A stretch of DNA of 64,000 nt from an uncultured Acidimicrobiales bacterium (GCA_938021675.1 CALIFY010000023.1:55239-119238); one strand, 5' to 3'; shown: positions 44,646 to 54,447, counted from the first letter of the stretch. Translations and numbers: made by a program. Notes: a model not told the origin generated them from the sequence alone.

Positions 44646-46094
44646 ATGACACTCGACCTCGAAACCTCATCGGTCGCTATCGGGCGGGCCTGGGCTGACG
44701 ATCTCATCGCTCGGCTGACCGAGTACATCGCAATCCCTGCGCTGTCGCCGGCGTTCGACTCGGACTGGGCTAGCACCGGCCATCTCGACCGGGCGGTTGA
44801 GCTGGTGGCGGGGTGGATGCGGTCACGCCCCATTCAGGGCATGACCGTCGAGGTGAAACGGCTGGATGGCCGCACCCCGTTGATCGTGGCCGAGATCGCG
44901 CCGTTTGGTCATGCCGCCGAATCCGGTCAAGGCACAACCGTTCTCTACGGCCACCTCGACAAGCAGCCCGAAATGGAGGGATGGCGAGAAGACCTCGGAC
45001 CATGGAAACCTGTCCGTGAAGGAACAAGGCTGTACGGCCGAGGTGGTGCCGACGACGGGTATGCGGCGTTCGCGTCGCTTACGGCGATCGAAGCTGTGCA
45101 GCAGTGCGGGGGGAGTCACGGCCGATTGGTAGTGCTCATCGAAGCGTCCGAGGAGTCCGGTAGCCCTGATCTGCCGGCCCACATCGACGCTCTGGCTGCT
45201 CGGCTCGGTGACGTTGCCCTGGTGATCTGCCTTGATTCAGGGTGCGCCACCTACGACCGGTTATGGCTCACAACCTCGCTACGGGGCCTCGTCGACGGCA
45301 CGCTCTCGGTCAAGATCGTGACCGAGGGCCTGCATAGCGGTTCGGCGAGCGGTGTCGTTCCGTCCTCGCTTCGGATCGTTCGCCAGCTCCTCGATCGGGT
45401 GGAGGTTGCGGCCGATGGGCGGATACTGATCGATGCTGCAACCGTCGAAATCCCCGCCCACCGGATCGCTGAGGCAGAGGCCACCGCTGAGTTGTTGGGG
45501 GAGCGAGCGATGGAAGAGATGCCGTTCGTGAGTGGGGCGAGGGCGTCCGTCGGCGAACCGGCCAAGGCGTTGCTGGCCCGAACGTGGCGACCGGCCATCT
45601 CGTACACCGGTATTGACGGCATCCCACCGACAGGGTCAGCGGGAAACGTGTTGCGTCCAGCAACCGCGCTGAAACTGTCGGTCCGAATTCCTCCGACGGC
45701 CGATCCCGACACCGTGGTGGCCGAGCTGAGATCGACACTGGAGGACGATCCGCCCTACGGCGCGTCGGTGAGCTTCGGGCAGAGTGAAGCAGCTCCGGGT
45801 TGGAACTCGCCGGAACTGGCGCCGTGGCTCCGGGGGGCGCTCTCCGACGCGTCGCAGCAGTGGTTTGGGAACGATATGCAGCTGTACGGCGAGGGCGGGA
45901 CGATCCCATTCATGGGGATGCTGGGCAAGAAATTCCCGGCCGCCCAGTTCGTTATCACCGGCGTGTTGGGGCCGGGGTCGAACGCTCATGGCCCAAACGA
46001 ATTCCTCGATGTGGTGTACGCCGAAAAGCTCACCTGTTGTTTGGCTCAGGTGCTCGATGCGTCGGCCCGACACGCTGACCGTCGGCCGGACTGA
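44646..46094 (+). CDS. M20-family metallopeptidase (dipeptidase-like)
   Basis: About 482 residues, AAGGA 7 nt before ATG. A co-catalytic zinc hydrolase cleaving dipeptides or similar amides. Ligands: H103-x-D105 in Y-G-H-L-D-K-Q-P, D136 in G-G-A-D-D-G, E169-E170 in E-A-S-E-E-S-G-S (base and ligand), D197 in C-L-D-S-G, and a C-terminal His in N-A-H-G-P-N-E-F. The lid domain (about 210-390) with H-S-G-S-A-S-G-V-V-P is the dimerisation domain. Length and motifs match the carnosinase-like M20 subgroup. Confidence 0.92.
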   Translation: MTLDLETSSVAIGRAWADDLIARLTEYIAIPALSPAFDSDWASTGHLDRAVELVAGWMRSRPIQGMTVEVKRLDGRTPLIVAEIAPFGHAAESGQGTTVLYGHLDKQPEMEGWREDLGPWKPVREGTRLYGRGGADDGYAAFASLTAIEAVQQCGGSHGRLVVLIEASEESGSPDLPAHIDALAARLGDVALVICLDSGCATYDRLWLTTSLRGLVDGTLSVKIVTEGLHSGSASGVVPSSLRIVRQLLDRVEVAADGRILIDAATVEIPAHRIAEAEATAELLGERAMEEMPFVSGARASVGEPAKALLARTWRPAISYTGIDGIPPTGSAGNVLRPATALKLSVRIPPTADPDTVVAELRSTLEDDPPYGASVSFGQSEAAPGWNSPELAPWLRGALSDASQQWFGNDMQLYGEGGTIPFMGMLGKKFPAAQFVITGVLGPGSNAHGPNEFLDVVYAEKLTCCLAQVLDASARHADRRPD

Positions 46095-46125
46095 GTCGGT
46101 CGGAGTGAGAAGGCCGAGTACCCGA

Positions 46126-49100
46126 TCAGCTGTCGATGATTGAGGCCACGATGCCCAGGATGTCGCTACCGTACCGGTCGAGCTTGGTTGGTCCGATACC
46201 GGCGATCGAACCGAGAGCGGCCAACGTCGATGGTGCAGCTCTGGCTATGGCGTCGAGCGTTTTGTTGTCGAGAACGACGTAGGCCGGAACCGCGTCCGCC
46301 TTGCATCGTTCTCGACGCCAGCTGGCCAGGGCATCGCGGAGCCCAGCTTCGGATTCTGATGCCGGCTCCGCTCGCTCTGGTCGCGCCGCGTTCCCGTTCT
46401 TGCCAGGAGGGTTCGATCTGCTGTCGCGGCCGGCTGATACCACGACGTCGGCCGGCCATGGTTGATCGGCCGGTCTCGCTTCGTGGAGTTGGGCTACGAA
46501 CGGCGACGGCGGACCGGAAACCGCCACGGCGACCGAACGGCGACCGCGAGTGATCCCCACATGAAAGATTCGCCGCTCCTCTTCGACATCGTCGGCGAGG
46601 CGGTGAGGGTGCAGGCCGTCTCGCACATCGTGGACGATGACGTGGGGCCATTCCAATCCCTTGGTGGTATGGATGGTGGCCAACGTGACACCATCGGGTG
46701 GCTGCTCGGGGTCGAAGCGAGGGACGGCGTCGAGCGTAGAGCGCAACCACACCCCGAACGACGCTGGGGTTGGATGGAGCCGGGCCACCGCAGCCAGCGC
46801 CGCCAGTTCGTCGGCGTGGGCCGCTCGACGGGCGGTCCGCTGCGATCGGTCGAGCTGACTGGCGGCACCGAGCAGACCGATGCTGTCGTAGACCTGTTCA
46901 AGTAGCTCTTCGGTGGTTGCCCCAGACTCCGTCGCCGAACGCAGCGCCTCGATATCGGCGGCGAAGGCGGCGATCGTTTCAGACTCCCGTTCGGTATTCA
47001 ACCGTTGGGAAAGGGCAACCAACGAGCGGACCGAGTCTTGTTCGCAGGCCCAATCGGCGACCCGAGGATGGAGAGACCTCGGTGGCCTCCGGAGGGCGAG
47101 CCGGAGGTCATCTGGGTGAAAGCCGCGAGCCGGCCCGGCTGCCAACCGAAGCCAACTCATCGCCGCCCCGACCCCCGATCGGTCCAACATGTCGCCGGTG
47201 AGCCCCGGAGGGCGAACCGCCGGGATGCCGGCCTCGGTCAGGTAGACCGCAGCGGGGATCAGCGCAGCGTTCACCCGTGCCAGTACGGCTATGTCCGACG
47301 GCTCGGCGCCGTCGGCAAGAATCTTGCCGACGTGAGAGACGAGTGCGTCGTTCGCATCGCCACCGGTAAGTGTCAGCAGCCCGTCGGCTCTGGCGCCATC
47401 GGCGGCGGTGATCTGCTTGCTCACCCGGTGTTGGTTGTGCGACAGCAGGTTGCTGGCGGCGTCGACCACGTCGGTTGGACATCGATAGTTGATGGTCAGA
47501 CGATGGTCCTCGGCGCCGGGGAAGAAGCGATCGAAGTGAATCAGCCAGTCTGGCGACGCCCCGGCGTAGCCATAGATCGTCTGGTCGTCATCGCCGACGC
47601 CGAACACTTCGGCGGCCGGCCCGGCCACGAGCCTAATGAGGAGTAGATGGGCCGGGGTGAGGTCCTGGAACTCATCGACGAGAAGCAGTGGGGCCGCGGC
47701 CCTGGCCACTCTTCTGACCGAGACATCGGTCAGAAGGCGTTCGATGGCGAGCAGGATTTGCTCATCGAAGTCGATGAGGTTCGCCCGCTTCAATTCGGCT
47801 CGGTAGCTGTCGAGAACGTCTGGGAACCCGGTGACATCTCCGCCGTACATGCCTTCGATGACGTGGGGGTCCCGCAGCCCGAGGCGACAGGCCGAAAGGG
47901 CGTCGATCCATGGCTCCAAGGGGTCGGACAGCTTCTTCCGGCGACGGCCGGGAAGTACCTTGTCGAGCAGGCGTCTGGCGTCGATTTCGCTGATCGTCGT
48001 CGGTGCCGACCGGCGGTCGCTGCCGGCGGTGCGGAACGGGCCGGTCCCGGTAGCCACGGCCAACGCCAGACTGTTTAAGGTGCGAATATCGATGGCCGCG
48101 ACATCGCCGAGCCGGTCGACCATTTCGTCCTTTGCCCGCCGGTTATATGCGACTAGCGAGACCGCTTGACCGGTGACGCCACAGTCGTTGACCAGGTGCC
48201 GAGCGCGTTCGGTGAGGACGCGAGTCTTGCCTGACCCGGCCGGTGCCAGGATCCTCGCCGCCCCTCGGCGGTGAGCGACGGCCGCCAGTTGGTCAGGGGC
48301 CAGGTCGGCACCGGGCGGTCGACGGGTGCCGATTGGATCTAGCCGTCCGACCAGGAGATGGATGCGGGGCACCAGCGGGCTGTCGAGCGTGGAAGCTAAC
48401 TCGGCATCGGTTGGCCCGCCGTCGACGACGGTGGCGACGCCATCGACTAGGACATCGCCATCGACTAGGGCATCGCCATCGCCACCGGTCTCGATCTGGG
48501 TCGCTCCGAGGGAAAGGGCTCGCGAGATGGGGGCAAACCGTGGCTTGTCGGCTCGTACATCGACCGTGTTGGCCGTTACTGCGAATCGCAACACTTCGCC
48601 GGGAAGCTGCTCATCGACGGTGAGCGTATGGAACGGTGTCTGTACGACGGGTTCTGGATTGGGCAGCGGCCCGGTCCACCGGATAATGATCCGCTCTCGC
48701 TGGCGCCAGGCGCGATGGAGCCGCTCGGTTAGCTCGGCATCGGCCTCGGCATCTGCGTCGATTTCTTCGAGACCCTGCCAGGGCTCAGGAACGGCGTCAT
48801 GTTGGTCGAGTAACACGCTCCTGCCGAGCGCTTCTGGTCCGGCAAGATCAGCGGGGCTGCCGGCCAACGGCGTCTCAGGGGCCGTTGTACCGGAGACGGC
48901 CGGTCTTGGTTGTGTCGATCGACCGGTTCGTCGTTGGCTGTTGGCCGACCGGCCGGCTGGCTGCACCGTGTGTTGAGCCGACGGTCGGTTGTGTTGTCGA
49001 CCTGTTGGGGTCTCTTCATCGGGCCGTGGTGCCTGCTGATGCTGCTCGAACGGCTCGGCCAGGGGATTCTCGATGGCGCAAGCCCGCGCCTCGGCGACCG

Positions 49101-49146
49101 AGGGGTGGTGGCCATGGCAGTGCCCACAAGCGATACGGCCGGTCAT
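46126..49146 (-). CDS. UvrD/Rep-family SF1 DNA helicase with N-terminal Cys/His motif and C-terminal HRDC
   Basis: About 1006 residues, start ATG 49146 (M-T-G-R-I-A-C-G-H-C-H-G-H-H). The N-terminal C-G-H-C...R-A-C segment resembles a small zinc-finger-like motif found in actinobacterial helicases. A 230-residue disordered/charged region follows. Helicase motifs: Q-L-A-A-V, A-P-A-G-S-G-K-T (Walker A), L-L-V-D-E-F-Q-D-L (II), G-V-G-D-D-D-Q-T-I-Y-G-Y-A-G-A (III), I-N-Y-R-C-P-T (IV), T-I-H-T-T-K-G-L-E-W (V) and V-G-I-T-R-G-R-R (VI). The last 80 residues form an HRDC domain. Probably a repair helicase; UvrD2-like proteins of mycobacteria share this plan. Confidence 0.93.
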   Translation of the reverse strand: MTGRIACGHCHGHHPSVAEARACAIENPLAEPFEQHQQAPRPDEETPTGRQHNRPSAQHTVQPAGRSANSQRRTGRSTQPRPAVSGTTAPETPLAGSPADLAGPEALGRSVLLDQHDAVPEPWQGLEEIDADAEADAELTERLHRAWRQRERIIIRWTGPLPNPEPVVQTPFHTLTVDEQLPGEVLRFAVTANTVDVRADKPRFAPISRALSLGATQIETGGDGDALVDGDVLVDGVATVVDGGPTDAELASTLDSPLVPRIHLLVGRLDPIGTRRPPGADLAPDQLAAVAHRRGAARILAPAGSGKTRVLTERARHLVNDCGVTGQAVSLVAYNRRAKDEMVDRLGDVAAIDIRTLNSLALAVATGTGPFRTAGSDRRSAPTTISEIDARRLLDKVLPGRRRKKLSDPLEPWIDALSACRLGLRDPHVIEGMYGGDVTGFPDVLDSYRAELKRANLIDFDEQILLAIERLLTDVSVRRVARAAAPLLLVDEFQDLTPAHLLLIRLVAGPAAEVFGVGDDDQTIYGYAGASPDWLIHFDRFFPGAEDHRLTINYRCPTDVVDAASNLLSHNQHRVSKQITAADGARADGLLTLTGGDANDALVSHVGKILADGAEPSDIAVLARVNAALIPAAVYLTEAGIPAVRPPGLTGDMLDRSGVGAAMSWLRLAAGPARGFHPDDLRLALRRPPRSLHPRVADWACEQDSVRSLVALSQRLNTERESETIAAFAADIEALRSATESGATTEELLEQVYDSIGLLGAASQLDRSQRTARRAAHADELAALAAVARLHPTPASFGVWLRSTLDAVPRFDPEQPPDGVTLATIHTTKGLEWPHVIVHDVRDGLHPHRLADDVEEERRIFHVGITRGRRSVAVAVSGPPSPFVAQLHEARPADQPWPADVVVSAGRDSRSNPPGKNGNAARPERAEPASESEAGLRDALASWRRERCKADAVPAYVVLDNKTLDAIARAAPSTLAALGSIAGIGPTKLDRYGSDILGIVASIIDS
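48439..48483 (-). repeat. 18-bp in-frame tandem repeat inside the helicase gene
   Basis: GCCATCGACTAGGACATC (48439-48456) and GCCATCGACTAGGGCATC (48457-48474), then a half unit to 48483 (plus-strand view). They encode repeated D-x-L/V-V-D-G blocks in the linker before the helicase core. Slippage-type length variation is likely. Confidence 0.8.
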
Positions 49147-49586
49147 GCCGCACCGACTGTTGGCCGACGCCGTGGTGGTTCGGATATCAGGGAACAGAAA
49201 TAGAAAATCCCGCAGTTCGATCGACGCACGAGAGACAGTCTGCCATCGATGACCACCGGTCCCTTCCGGCGATGTCCTTCGTGTAGCGAGACGACGAACG
49301 ACGTATACCGCCCTGCCCACATGGCGGACTGGAGAGGGACGTGGCCGTGCCGCCGCGCATCGGCCACGCCCCGATCTAGCAGATACCGCCCACAGGCTCC
49401 AGGCCTGGTCCTAGCAAGGTCAGCAGCATCGTATTTTCCCGGCGGGAATCCGAAACATCGTTCTCGAAATTTCCGCCGGATTCGAACTTATGAACGAACT
49501 CTACACCAGGGGGTTGACAGGAGAACAGTCGGTTGGGAACCTTCTCCATTCATTCACATTCGAAAGACCTGGGTCAGTAGGCCTTG
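49147..49586. other. Intergenic region, 440 bp
   Basis: This lies between the helicase start and the stop of the MBL gene. A minus-strand frame around 49290-49420 reads like one ankyrin repeat (R-Y-L-L-D-R-G-V, then H-G-H-V-P-L-Q-S-A-M-W-A-G), without a start or continuation; it may be a decayed gene. The remainder shows nothing I recognise and should include the helicase promoter. Confidence 0.4.
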
Positions 49587-50762
49587 TTACCTAACGATTT
49601 GGTATCGGAGCTGTGGTTCGTCGTCGTGTACGTCGGCATCTCGACGTAGGCGGAGGTGTTCCAAGTGGGCGTACGTCTCGCTTTCCGCCATGGGACCCCA
49701 CGACCTCGGCTTGAACAGCTGCTGCATGTAGTCCTCGACCGTCCCCAGGCCGACGACTTCGCCGGCCTCACGCAGGGCGTCGAGACGCTCATGATGATGC
49801 ATGATAATGGCCTCGGCCCGACCGGCCAGGTCATCGAATACGAAGCCATGAGCCGGGAGTACGGATCGAACCGAGCCGTAAGAAGCCATTCGGTCCAGGC
49901 TGGCAAAGAACTGTCCCAGGGGGTCAGGATCTTCGGAAAGCCCGGAGATATGGGGAGTGATCGTGGGCAATACATGATCGCCACTAATCATGACGCCACC
50001 ATCGGGATCCCAGAGACACAAGTGATCGTCGGTGTGTCCGGGGGTATGAACCGCGACCCATGACCGCCCGCCCAGTTCGAGAACGTCGGCGTCGTCAACT
50101 CGCTTCGTTGGCCGGGGCGCTGACATGAAGCGGCCGTTGGCCCACCGCATTGCCCGGTAATGTATTTTACGGCGAAAAGGTAGATCAAAGGGCTTACCGC
50201 CCCATGGCGTCGACCCAGAAAACGGCGATTGTACCGAACGGAGCGGCGCACGACCGGGACCGGGGTGGTGGCCGCTGTGGCCACACCCGGGGGTTGCGCT
50301 CTCGGCCGATCCGGGGGCTAACTCTTCTGCGGTGTTCGGTCCGTCGTCGGGCTCACTACGGGTGGTCAAGACGTCGTCGTCTTGTTCTGCCTCGGGATCG
50401 AGAAAGGTTCGGAAGCTTCGGTGGGTGATGATCTCGGCCCCCGCCGCTTTCCGGAGCCGAGGAACCTGACCGAAGTGATCGGGGTGGGAATGGGTGACGA
50501 CGACGGCCTTGACGTGTCGCACCGAGACTCCGACCGATCCGAGCTTGGATTTCAATCGTCGCCAGGTCTGGTAACCGGGAAGGCCTGGGTCGATCAAGGT
50601 GATGCCGTCCTTGTCTTCCATAACGTAGCAATTCACATGACCAAGCCCGGGAAACGAAATGGGAAGCTGGATTCTCAACACCCCGTTGGCGACCTCATCG
50701 ACTTCCTCGCGGGCGGGGTATTGCTCCTGTCGTTTCGGTCTAGCCTCCGCTCCACCACTCAC
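49587..50762 (-). CDS. Metallo-beta-lactamase-fold hydrolase
   Basis: About 391 residues from GTG 50762 (earlier TTG 50792 lies inside the palindromic operator and is unlikely). Zinc-site motifs: T-H-S-H-P-D-H-F-G, H-T-P-G-H-T-D-D-H, S-G-D-H-V, and A-H-G-F. The N-terminal F-P-G-L-G-H-V-N-C-Y-V is typical of the glyoxalase-II/LACTB2-like group. A 70-residue Gly/Pro/His-rich insert (about 140-210) is unusual. Function beyond thioester or lactone hydrolysis cannot be specified. Confidence 0.85.
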   Translation of the reverse strand: MSGGAEARPKRQEQYPAREEVDEVANGVLRIQLPISFPGLGHVNCYVMEDKDGITLIDPGLPGYQTWRRLKSKLGSVGVSVRHVKAVVVTHSHPDHFGQVPRLRKAAGAEIITHRSFRTFLDPEAEQDDDVLTTRSEPDDGPNTAEELAPGSAESATPGCGHSGHHPGPGRAPLRSVQSPFSGSTPWGGKPFDLPFRRKIHYRAMRWANGRFMSAPRPTKRVDDADVLELGGRSWVAVHTPGHTDDHLCLWDPDGGVMISGDHVLPTITPHISGLSEDPDPLGQFFASLDRMASYGSVRSVLPAHGFVFDDLAGRAEAIIMHHHERLDALREAGEVVGLGTVEDYMQQLFKPRSWGPMAESETYAHLEHLRLRRDADVHDDEPQLRYQIVR

Positions 50763-50773
50763 CCGCTCGATGC

Positions 50774-50795
50774 TACTTGACCACCCGGTCAAGTA
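50774..50795. promoter_or_regulatory. Perfect 9-bp palindrome, likely TetR-type operator
   Basis: TACTTGACC (50774-50782), four nt, then GGTCAAGTA (50787-50795). It stands 11 bp upstream of the GTG chosen for the MBL gene and 14 bp from the stop of that neighbour's upstream gene, so it is best placed as an operator for the MBL gene. The shape resembles TetR-family operators; no tetR gene is in the window. Confidence 0.55.
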
Positions 50796-50808
50796 GCGAA
50801 GCCAGATG

Positions 50809-53061
50809 TTAACTGGCCGGTGTTCGGAACGAGATGCTGGACCGCGACACCAAGTTGGTGTTTTCGGCCTTGACCCAGATCTGCAGGGTGTACGACGTGT
50901 CCGGCGCCAGCATGGTTGGACCGGAGAAGTCGAGGTTCCATGACCCCGAGCACTGCTGCGACGGGTCGAAGTTCCGGCTGGCGCCGCTCTGGGTATCGCC
51001 GTCGTCGCCGCTCAAAACGAAACGGGTTGCAACACATTGATCAGAGCCGTAGGTCACCGTCGCCCCTTGGGCTTCAAGTCGGGTTACCCGGAGTGAGGAA
51101 ATTGTCGGCGGCGAATCGGCCGTCTCACCGGCACCTGAATCGACAGCTGGATCGGCTACATCTGGCGGATCGCTGGTCGTCACCTCGGTCGTGGCGGTGG
51201 CGTCGACGGCTGCGATCGTCGTGGTCACATCCTGCGGTGGAGGCTCAGGAGGGGGAGCCGCTTCGGTAGGGGGAGCGGTTGGAGCCTCGGTGACGTCGGC
51301 CTCCTCAACCGCGGTGGTGTCCGGAGCACGTCGTTGGTCGAGTCCCGTTCCCGGAGCCGGTGCGGTGGCCTCAAAATCATCATCAGGTGAGATCGGATCG
51401 GTCGGTGTCGAGGACGCCTGTCCGGCCGTGGTGGTGGTTGCTTGTGATGTCTCTGGAGATGAGGGCAACTCTTCGGTCGCCGTCTCCCCCGAGGATCGAA
51501 TCTCGCGGGCAACGAACAAAACGAGGATGGCGGCGATGCCAGCCGCTCCCAGCACGGCCCCGGCGCTCGTGCTGGTTCGGCGACCGCGGAACCAGACGCG
51601 TTCCACCGCTTCCCAGATCGGGGAAAGAACAGTTCGGGTCGAGCCGGACCCGCCGGCGACCGTCAGGTTCGGGAATGGAATGCCGGTGCTGTTCGCTTTC
51701 CCCGGGGGAGGGAGAAGCGGGCCGACCGGTGGGGGTGGCGTGGATTGACCGTCCTTCGATGGGTTTGATCGGCGTGGAGCCAACGCTGCAATCAGCCCGT
51801 CGGCGGGCCCTGGTCCGTCGAACAGTCCGGTCGGCGCCACCGGATTGGCCGTCTCGGCGTTTTCGAACGATCGGTCGGAGACGCCCGGATCGAGATACAC
51901 CGGTCCGCCGCGATCGATCTCGCCTGTGGTGGGTGCCGGTGCCTTCCCCTCCGGGGGCAAGATGGTCGTCGGTTCCTCGCCAACGTCGACCGTCAACTCG
52001 CTGTCCGCATCGTAGTTGTCGAGCGCGTCATGGTCGATGGGGGACAGGTCGGCAGTATTCACATCACCGGCTACCACCGATGGTTTGGTGACAGAGGGAG
52101 ACGCATCGAAGACGATGTCTTCGAGACCGGGTGGTATGTCGGGCGTGGCGTGAGCGGCGACGGCCGGTCTGGTTTTCGCTTTGTCATCCGTCGAGTTCTG
52201 AAGCCCAAGCCGGTCGGCAACGTCGAACCCCAGTTGCAGGTTTAGGTCGAGTGGTTGAGCCGAAACACCGTGGGGCGGGGCGGGCGAATGGAGATGGCCG
52301 GCCTCGGTAGCGGCCGACAGGACAGCGCGGTACATGAGCTTGGCGTTTCCGTGTCGGTTGGTTGGCGAAGCCGCCAGACCGTGCTCGATCACGTCGTAGA
52401 GGGGTTCGGGGACGAGTGGACGGATCGTTCCGAGGAAGGCCGGCAAGGACTCGTCCCGGCGCCGTGGCCGACCGGCGATGAGCGCGGCCAGCACGGCGGT
52501 CAGGGAATACACGTCTGAGGCTGGCCCGAGCAGTTGTCGGTCGGAAGACTCCGGCGAGTCGTAGGTCGGTGTGCCGTCGTCGAAACGTCTTGTGGCCATC
52601 CCGAATGCCGAAACCAGCGGCGCGCCGGCGCTGTCGATAAGGATTGCCGATGGCCTGATGTCGCCGAACGTCACGCCTGCTTCGTGGGCGCGACCGACGA
52701 TTTCCGCGACGTCGATCATGACGTCGACCGCGTCATCCCAGGTCATCGGACCTTCTGCCAGCCGACTATCGAGGCCGCCCCCGGAGTAGTAGGGGATGGC
52801 GAGGAACTCCCGACCGTCGTCGAGGATGCCGGTGTCGATCACCGGGACGATGCCGCAGTGTTCCCGAGACAGCTGGGCCAGGACGCGACGCGGTCGGTCG
52901 AACCGTCGGGGTAGTACCGGCTCTTTTGCCCGGTCGAGGATCTTTACCGCCACCTCCAGACCGGTAGCGGTTTGGATGGCGCGAATCACCGTACGGCGTG
53001 CACCGTCGATGTATCCGATGACGTCGAATCCCGGGATTCCGAGGTCGCTAGCTGATCTCAC
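50809..53061 (-). CDS. Receptor-like Ser/Thr pseudokinase with extracellular C-terminal domain
   Basis: 750 residues from GTG 53061. Kinase fold 12-250: the ATP lysine is present (V-A-V-K40), but the glycine loop is degenerate, the catalytic loop reads F-G-D134-I-R-P-S-A (H, K and N of H-R-D-x-K-P-x-N lost) and DFG is A-F-G (152-154). Loss of the Mg-binding Asp and Asn argues against normal phosphotransfer. D-V-Y-S-L is kept. A long Pro/Asp-rich juxtamembrane region leads to one helix (about 499-519). The exterior has a Thr/Pro/Glu linker and a C-terminal beta-sandwich (about 660-750) with two cysteines, Ig/FN3-like. It is divergent from the VOC gene. Confidence 0.85.
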   Translation of the reverse strand: MRSASDLGIPGFDVIGYIDGARRTVIRAIQTATGLEVAVKILDRAKEPVLPRRFDRPRRVLAQLSREHCGIVPVIDTGILDDGREFLAIPYYSGGGLDSRLAEGPMTWDDAVDVMIDVAEIVGRAHEAGVTFGDIRPSAILIDSAGAPLVSAFGMATRRFDDGTPTYDSPESSDRQLLGPASDVYSLTAVLAALIAGRPRRRDESLPAFLGTIRPLVPEPLYDVIEHGLAASPTNRHGNAKLMYRAVLSAATEAGHLHSPAPPHGVSAQPLDLNLQLGFDVADRLGLQNSTDDKAKTRPAVAAHATPDIPPGLEDIVFDASPSVTKPSVVAGDVNTADLSPIDHDALDNYDADSELTVDVGEEPTTILPPEGKAPAPTTGEIDRGGPVYLDPGVSDRSFENAETANPVAPTGLFDGPGPADGLIAALAPRRSNPSKDGQSTPPPPVGPLLPPPGKANSTGIPFPNLTVAGGSGSTRTVLSPIWEAVERVWFRGRRTSTSAGAVLGAAGIAAILVLFVAREIRSSGETATEELPSSPETSQATTTTAGQASSTPTDPISPDDDFEATAPAPGTGLDQRRAPDTTAVEEADVTEAPTAPPTEAAPPPEPPPQDVTTTIAAVDATATTEVTTSDPPDVADPAVDSGAGETADSPPTISSLRVTRLEAQGATVTYGSDQCVATRFVLSGDDGDTQSGASRNFDPSQQCSGSWNLDFSGPTMLAPDTSYTLQIWVKAENTNLVSRSSISFRTPAS

Positions 53062-53244
53062 ACTCTTGCTCTGTCACCCATACGCTGGTCGGCGGTCCAG
53101 CAGTTTTGGCACGGATCGGAGGTGGCTGCCGTTGCCGGCTACCACTGTAGGGGTGGACCCGCTGACCGGAGGTCAGCTGTTCAGAAATTCCATGGTGTCG
53201 ACGGAGGAAGCCGGTTCGCGATCAATGATGAAGGAGTTGGCTTG

Positions 53245-53664
53245 ATGGCCTCGAATTACGCTGCTCGAATCCAAACAGACGGACAAGACCTAGCGGTTGA
53301 AATCAACGCCATTACCTTGGCGACCGTAGATATGGCTCGGGCCGTGGCGTTTTGGGAAGCGGTTGGCCTTGGGTTGAGTTATGGCGGCCCAGAGAGTTCA
53401 TTCTCGACGCTGGCCTTTGGGTCGAATTTCGTCAATCTCGTTCACGATGGTGTCGTCGACGGGGGCGGCGAAGTACCTCGTTCTTGGGGTCGGGTAGTCT
53501 TCCATGTCACATCTCCGGATGCGCTTTGGCGTCGGCTGAGCGACGCTGGCTACACGGCGCTTGCCGAACCAGCTGATGCACCGTGGGGAGAACGCTATTT
53601 TCATATCCTCGACCCAGACGGCCACGAATTGAGCTTCGCCCGAAAGCTGACCGAGATCGGATAG
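53245..53664 (+). CDS. VOC (glyoxalase/bleomycin-resistance) family protein
   Basis: About 139 residues from ATG 53245, with AAGGAG 8 nt before it. Two beta-alpha-beta-beta-beta units: I-T-L-A-T-V-D-M-A-R-A-V-A-F-W-E-A-V-G-L and V-V-F-H-V-T-S-P-D-A-L-W. The end has W-G-E-R-Y-F-H-I-L-D-P-D-G-H-E-L-S-F-A with the usual metal Glu. Such proteins are isomerases, dioxygenases or resistance-type binders; I cannot choose. Confidence 0.85.
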   Translation: MASNYAARIQTDGQDLAVEINAITLATVDMARAVAFWEAVGLGLSYGGPESSFSTLAFGSNFVNLVHDGVVDGGGEVPRSWGRVVFHVTSPDALWRRLSDAGYTALAEPADAPWGERYFHILDPDGHELSFARKLTEIG

Positions 53665-53733
53665 CGAACATTCACCAGACCCAGAACGGGCGTAATGACC
53701 CGATTGACCGGCCTCGTCTCGTCTGCACCGGAC

Positions 53734-54447
53734 TCATGAGAGGTCGAGATTCCCGGTCTCTGGTCTGGCCGCAGCCGGCCGAGGGCCGTCCGGTTGGTCG
53801 AGAGCGGCCCATTCGAGGTCGGTGATCGTCACTAAACCTTGGGACACGAGGTACTCGACAAGAGTCTCGGATGAATCGAGGAATCGCACGCTCTTGGTCC
53901 GCAACTTGGATCGAAGCCGCTGGAGGGTGTTGTCGACCGTCTTGGCTGACACGCCCCATGTGTCGGCGATATCGGTGTGGGACGGAAGCGGGCCGCCCCG
54001 GCCGGTAAGTCGTGCCTGGGCCAACACGACAACGAAGTCGAGTTCTCGAGGCGTCAGTTTGGTTCCGTAGGTCACCGTCTCAGCTCCGACGGCAGTGCCT
54101 TGCACGGTGTCGGCTCTCGCCGATTTCTGCTCCTCTTCGAGCCAATAACCGATCTCGTAGCGGGTCGGGCCCGCTACCAGGTTGACGATACCGCTCTGGC
54201 CCAGAATCGGGCTCGATGCTCCAGCGTGGAGATCGATCACAGACCCATCGGAAGCCACCATCTTGAGCCGTAACCGGCTGCCGACGTTTTCTAGCCACCA
54301 GATTTCGCCGACGAGTCGAAACCGGCCGGCGACCCGGTGAAGATAGGTGTTGTCGGAATCGAGGCTCAGCTCGGCGTTTCGCCCGAAAGACAGCTCGGAC
54401 TCTGGACGAAGCGTCCGCTCGACGAACTGGACGACTAGAGGAACCAT
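53734..54447 (-). CDS. FHA-domain and helix-turn-helix transcriptional regulator
   Basis: About 237 residues. The N-terminal 100 residues have an FHA-like pattern: L-S-F-G-R-N-A-E-L-S-L-D, a H-R-V-A-G-R-F-R-L strand, W-W-L-E-N-V-G-S-R-L-R. After a linker, K-L-T-P-R-E-L-D-F-V-V-V-L-A-Q-A-R-L...D-I-A-D-T-W-G-V-S-A-K-T-V-D-N-T-L-Q-R-L-R-S-K-L is a LuxR-type HTH. FHA domains bind phospho-Thr; placed among kinase-like genes, it may read kinase output into transcription (inference). Confidence 0.8.
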   Translation of the reverse strand: MVPLVVQFVERTLRPESELSFGRNAELSLDSDNTYLHRVAGRFRLVGEIWWLENVGSRLRLKMVASDGSVIDLHAGASSPILGQSGIVNLVAGPTRYEIGYWLEEEQKSARADTVQGTAVGAETVTYGTKLTPRELDFVVVLAQARLTGRGGPLPSHTDIADTWGVSAKTVDNTLQRLRSKLRTKSVRFLDSSETLVEYLVSQGLVTITDLEWAALDQPDGPRPAAARPETGNLDLS

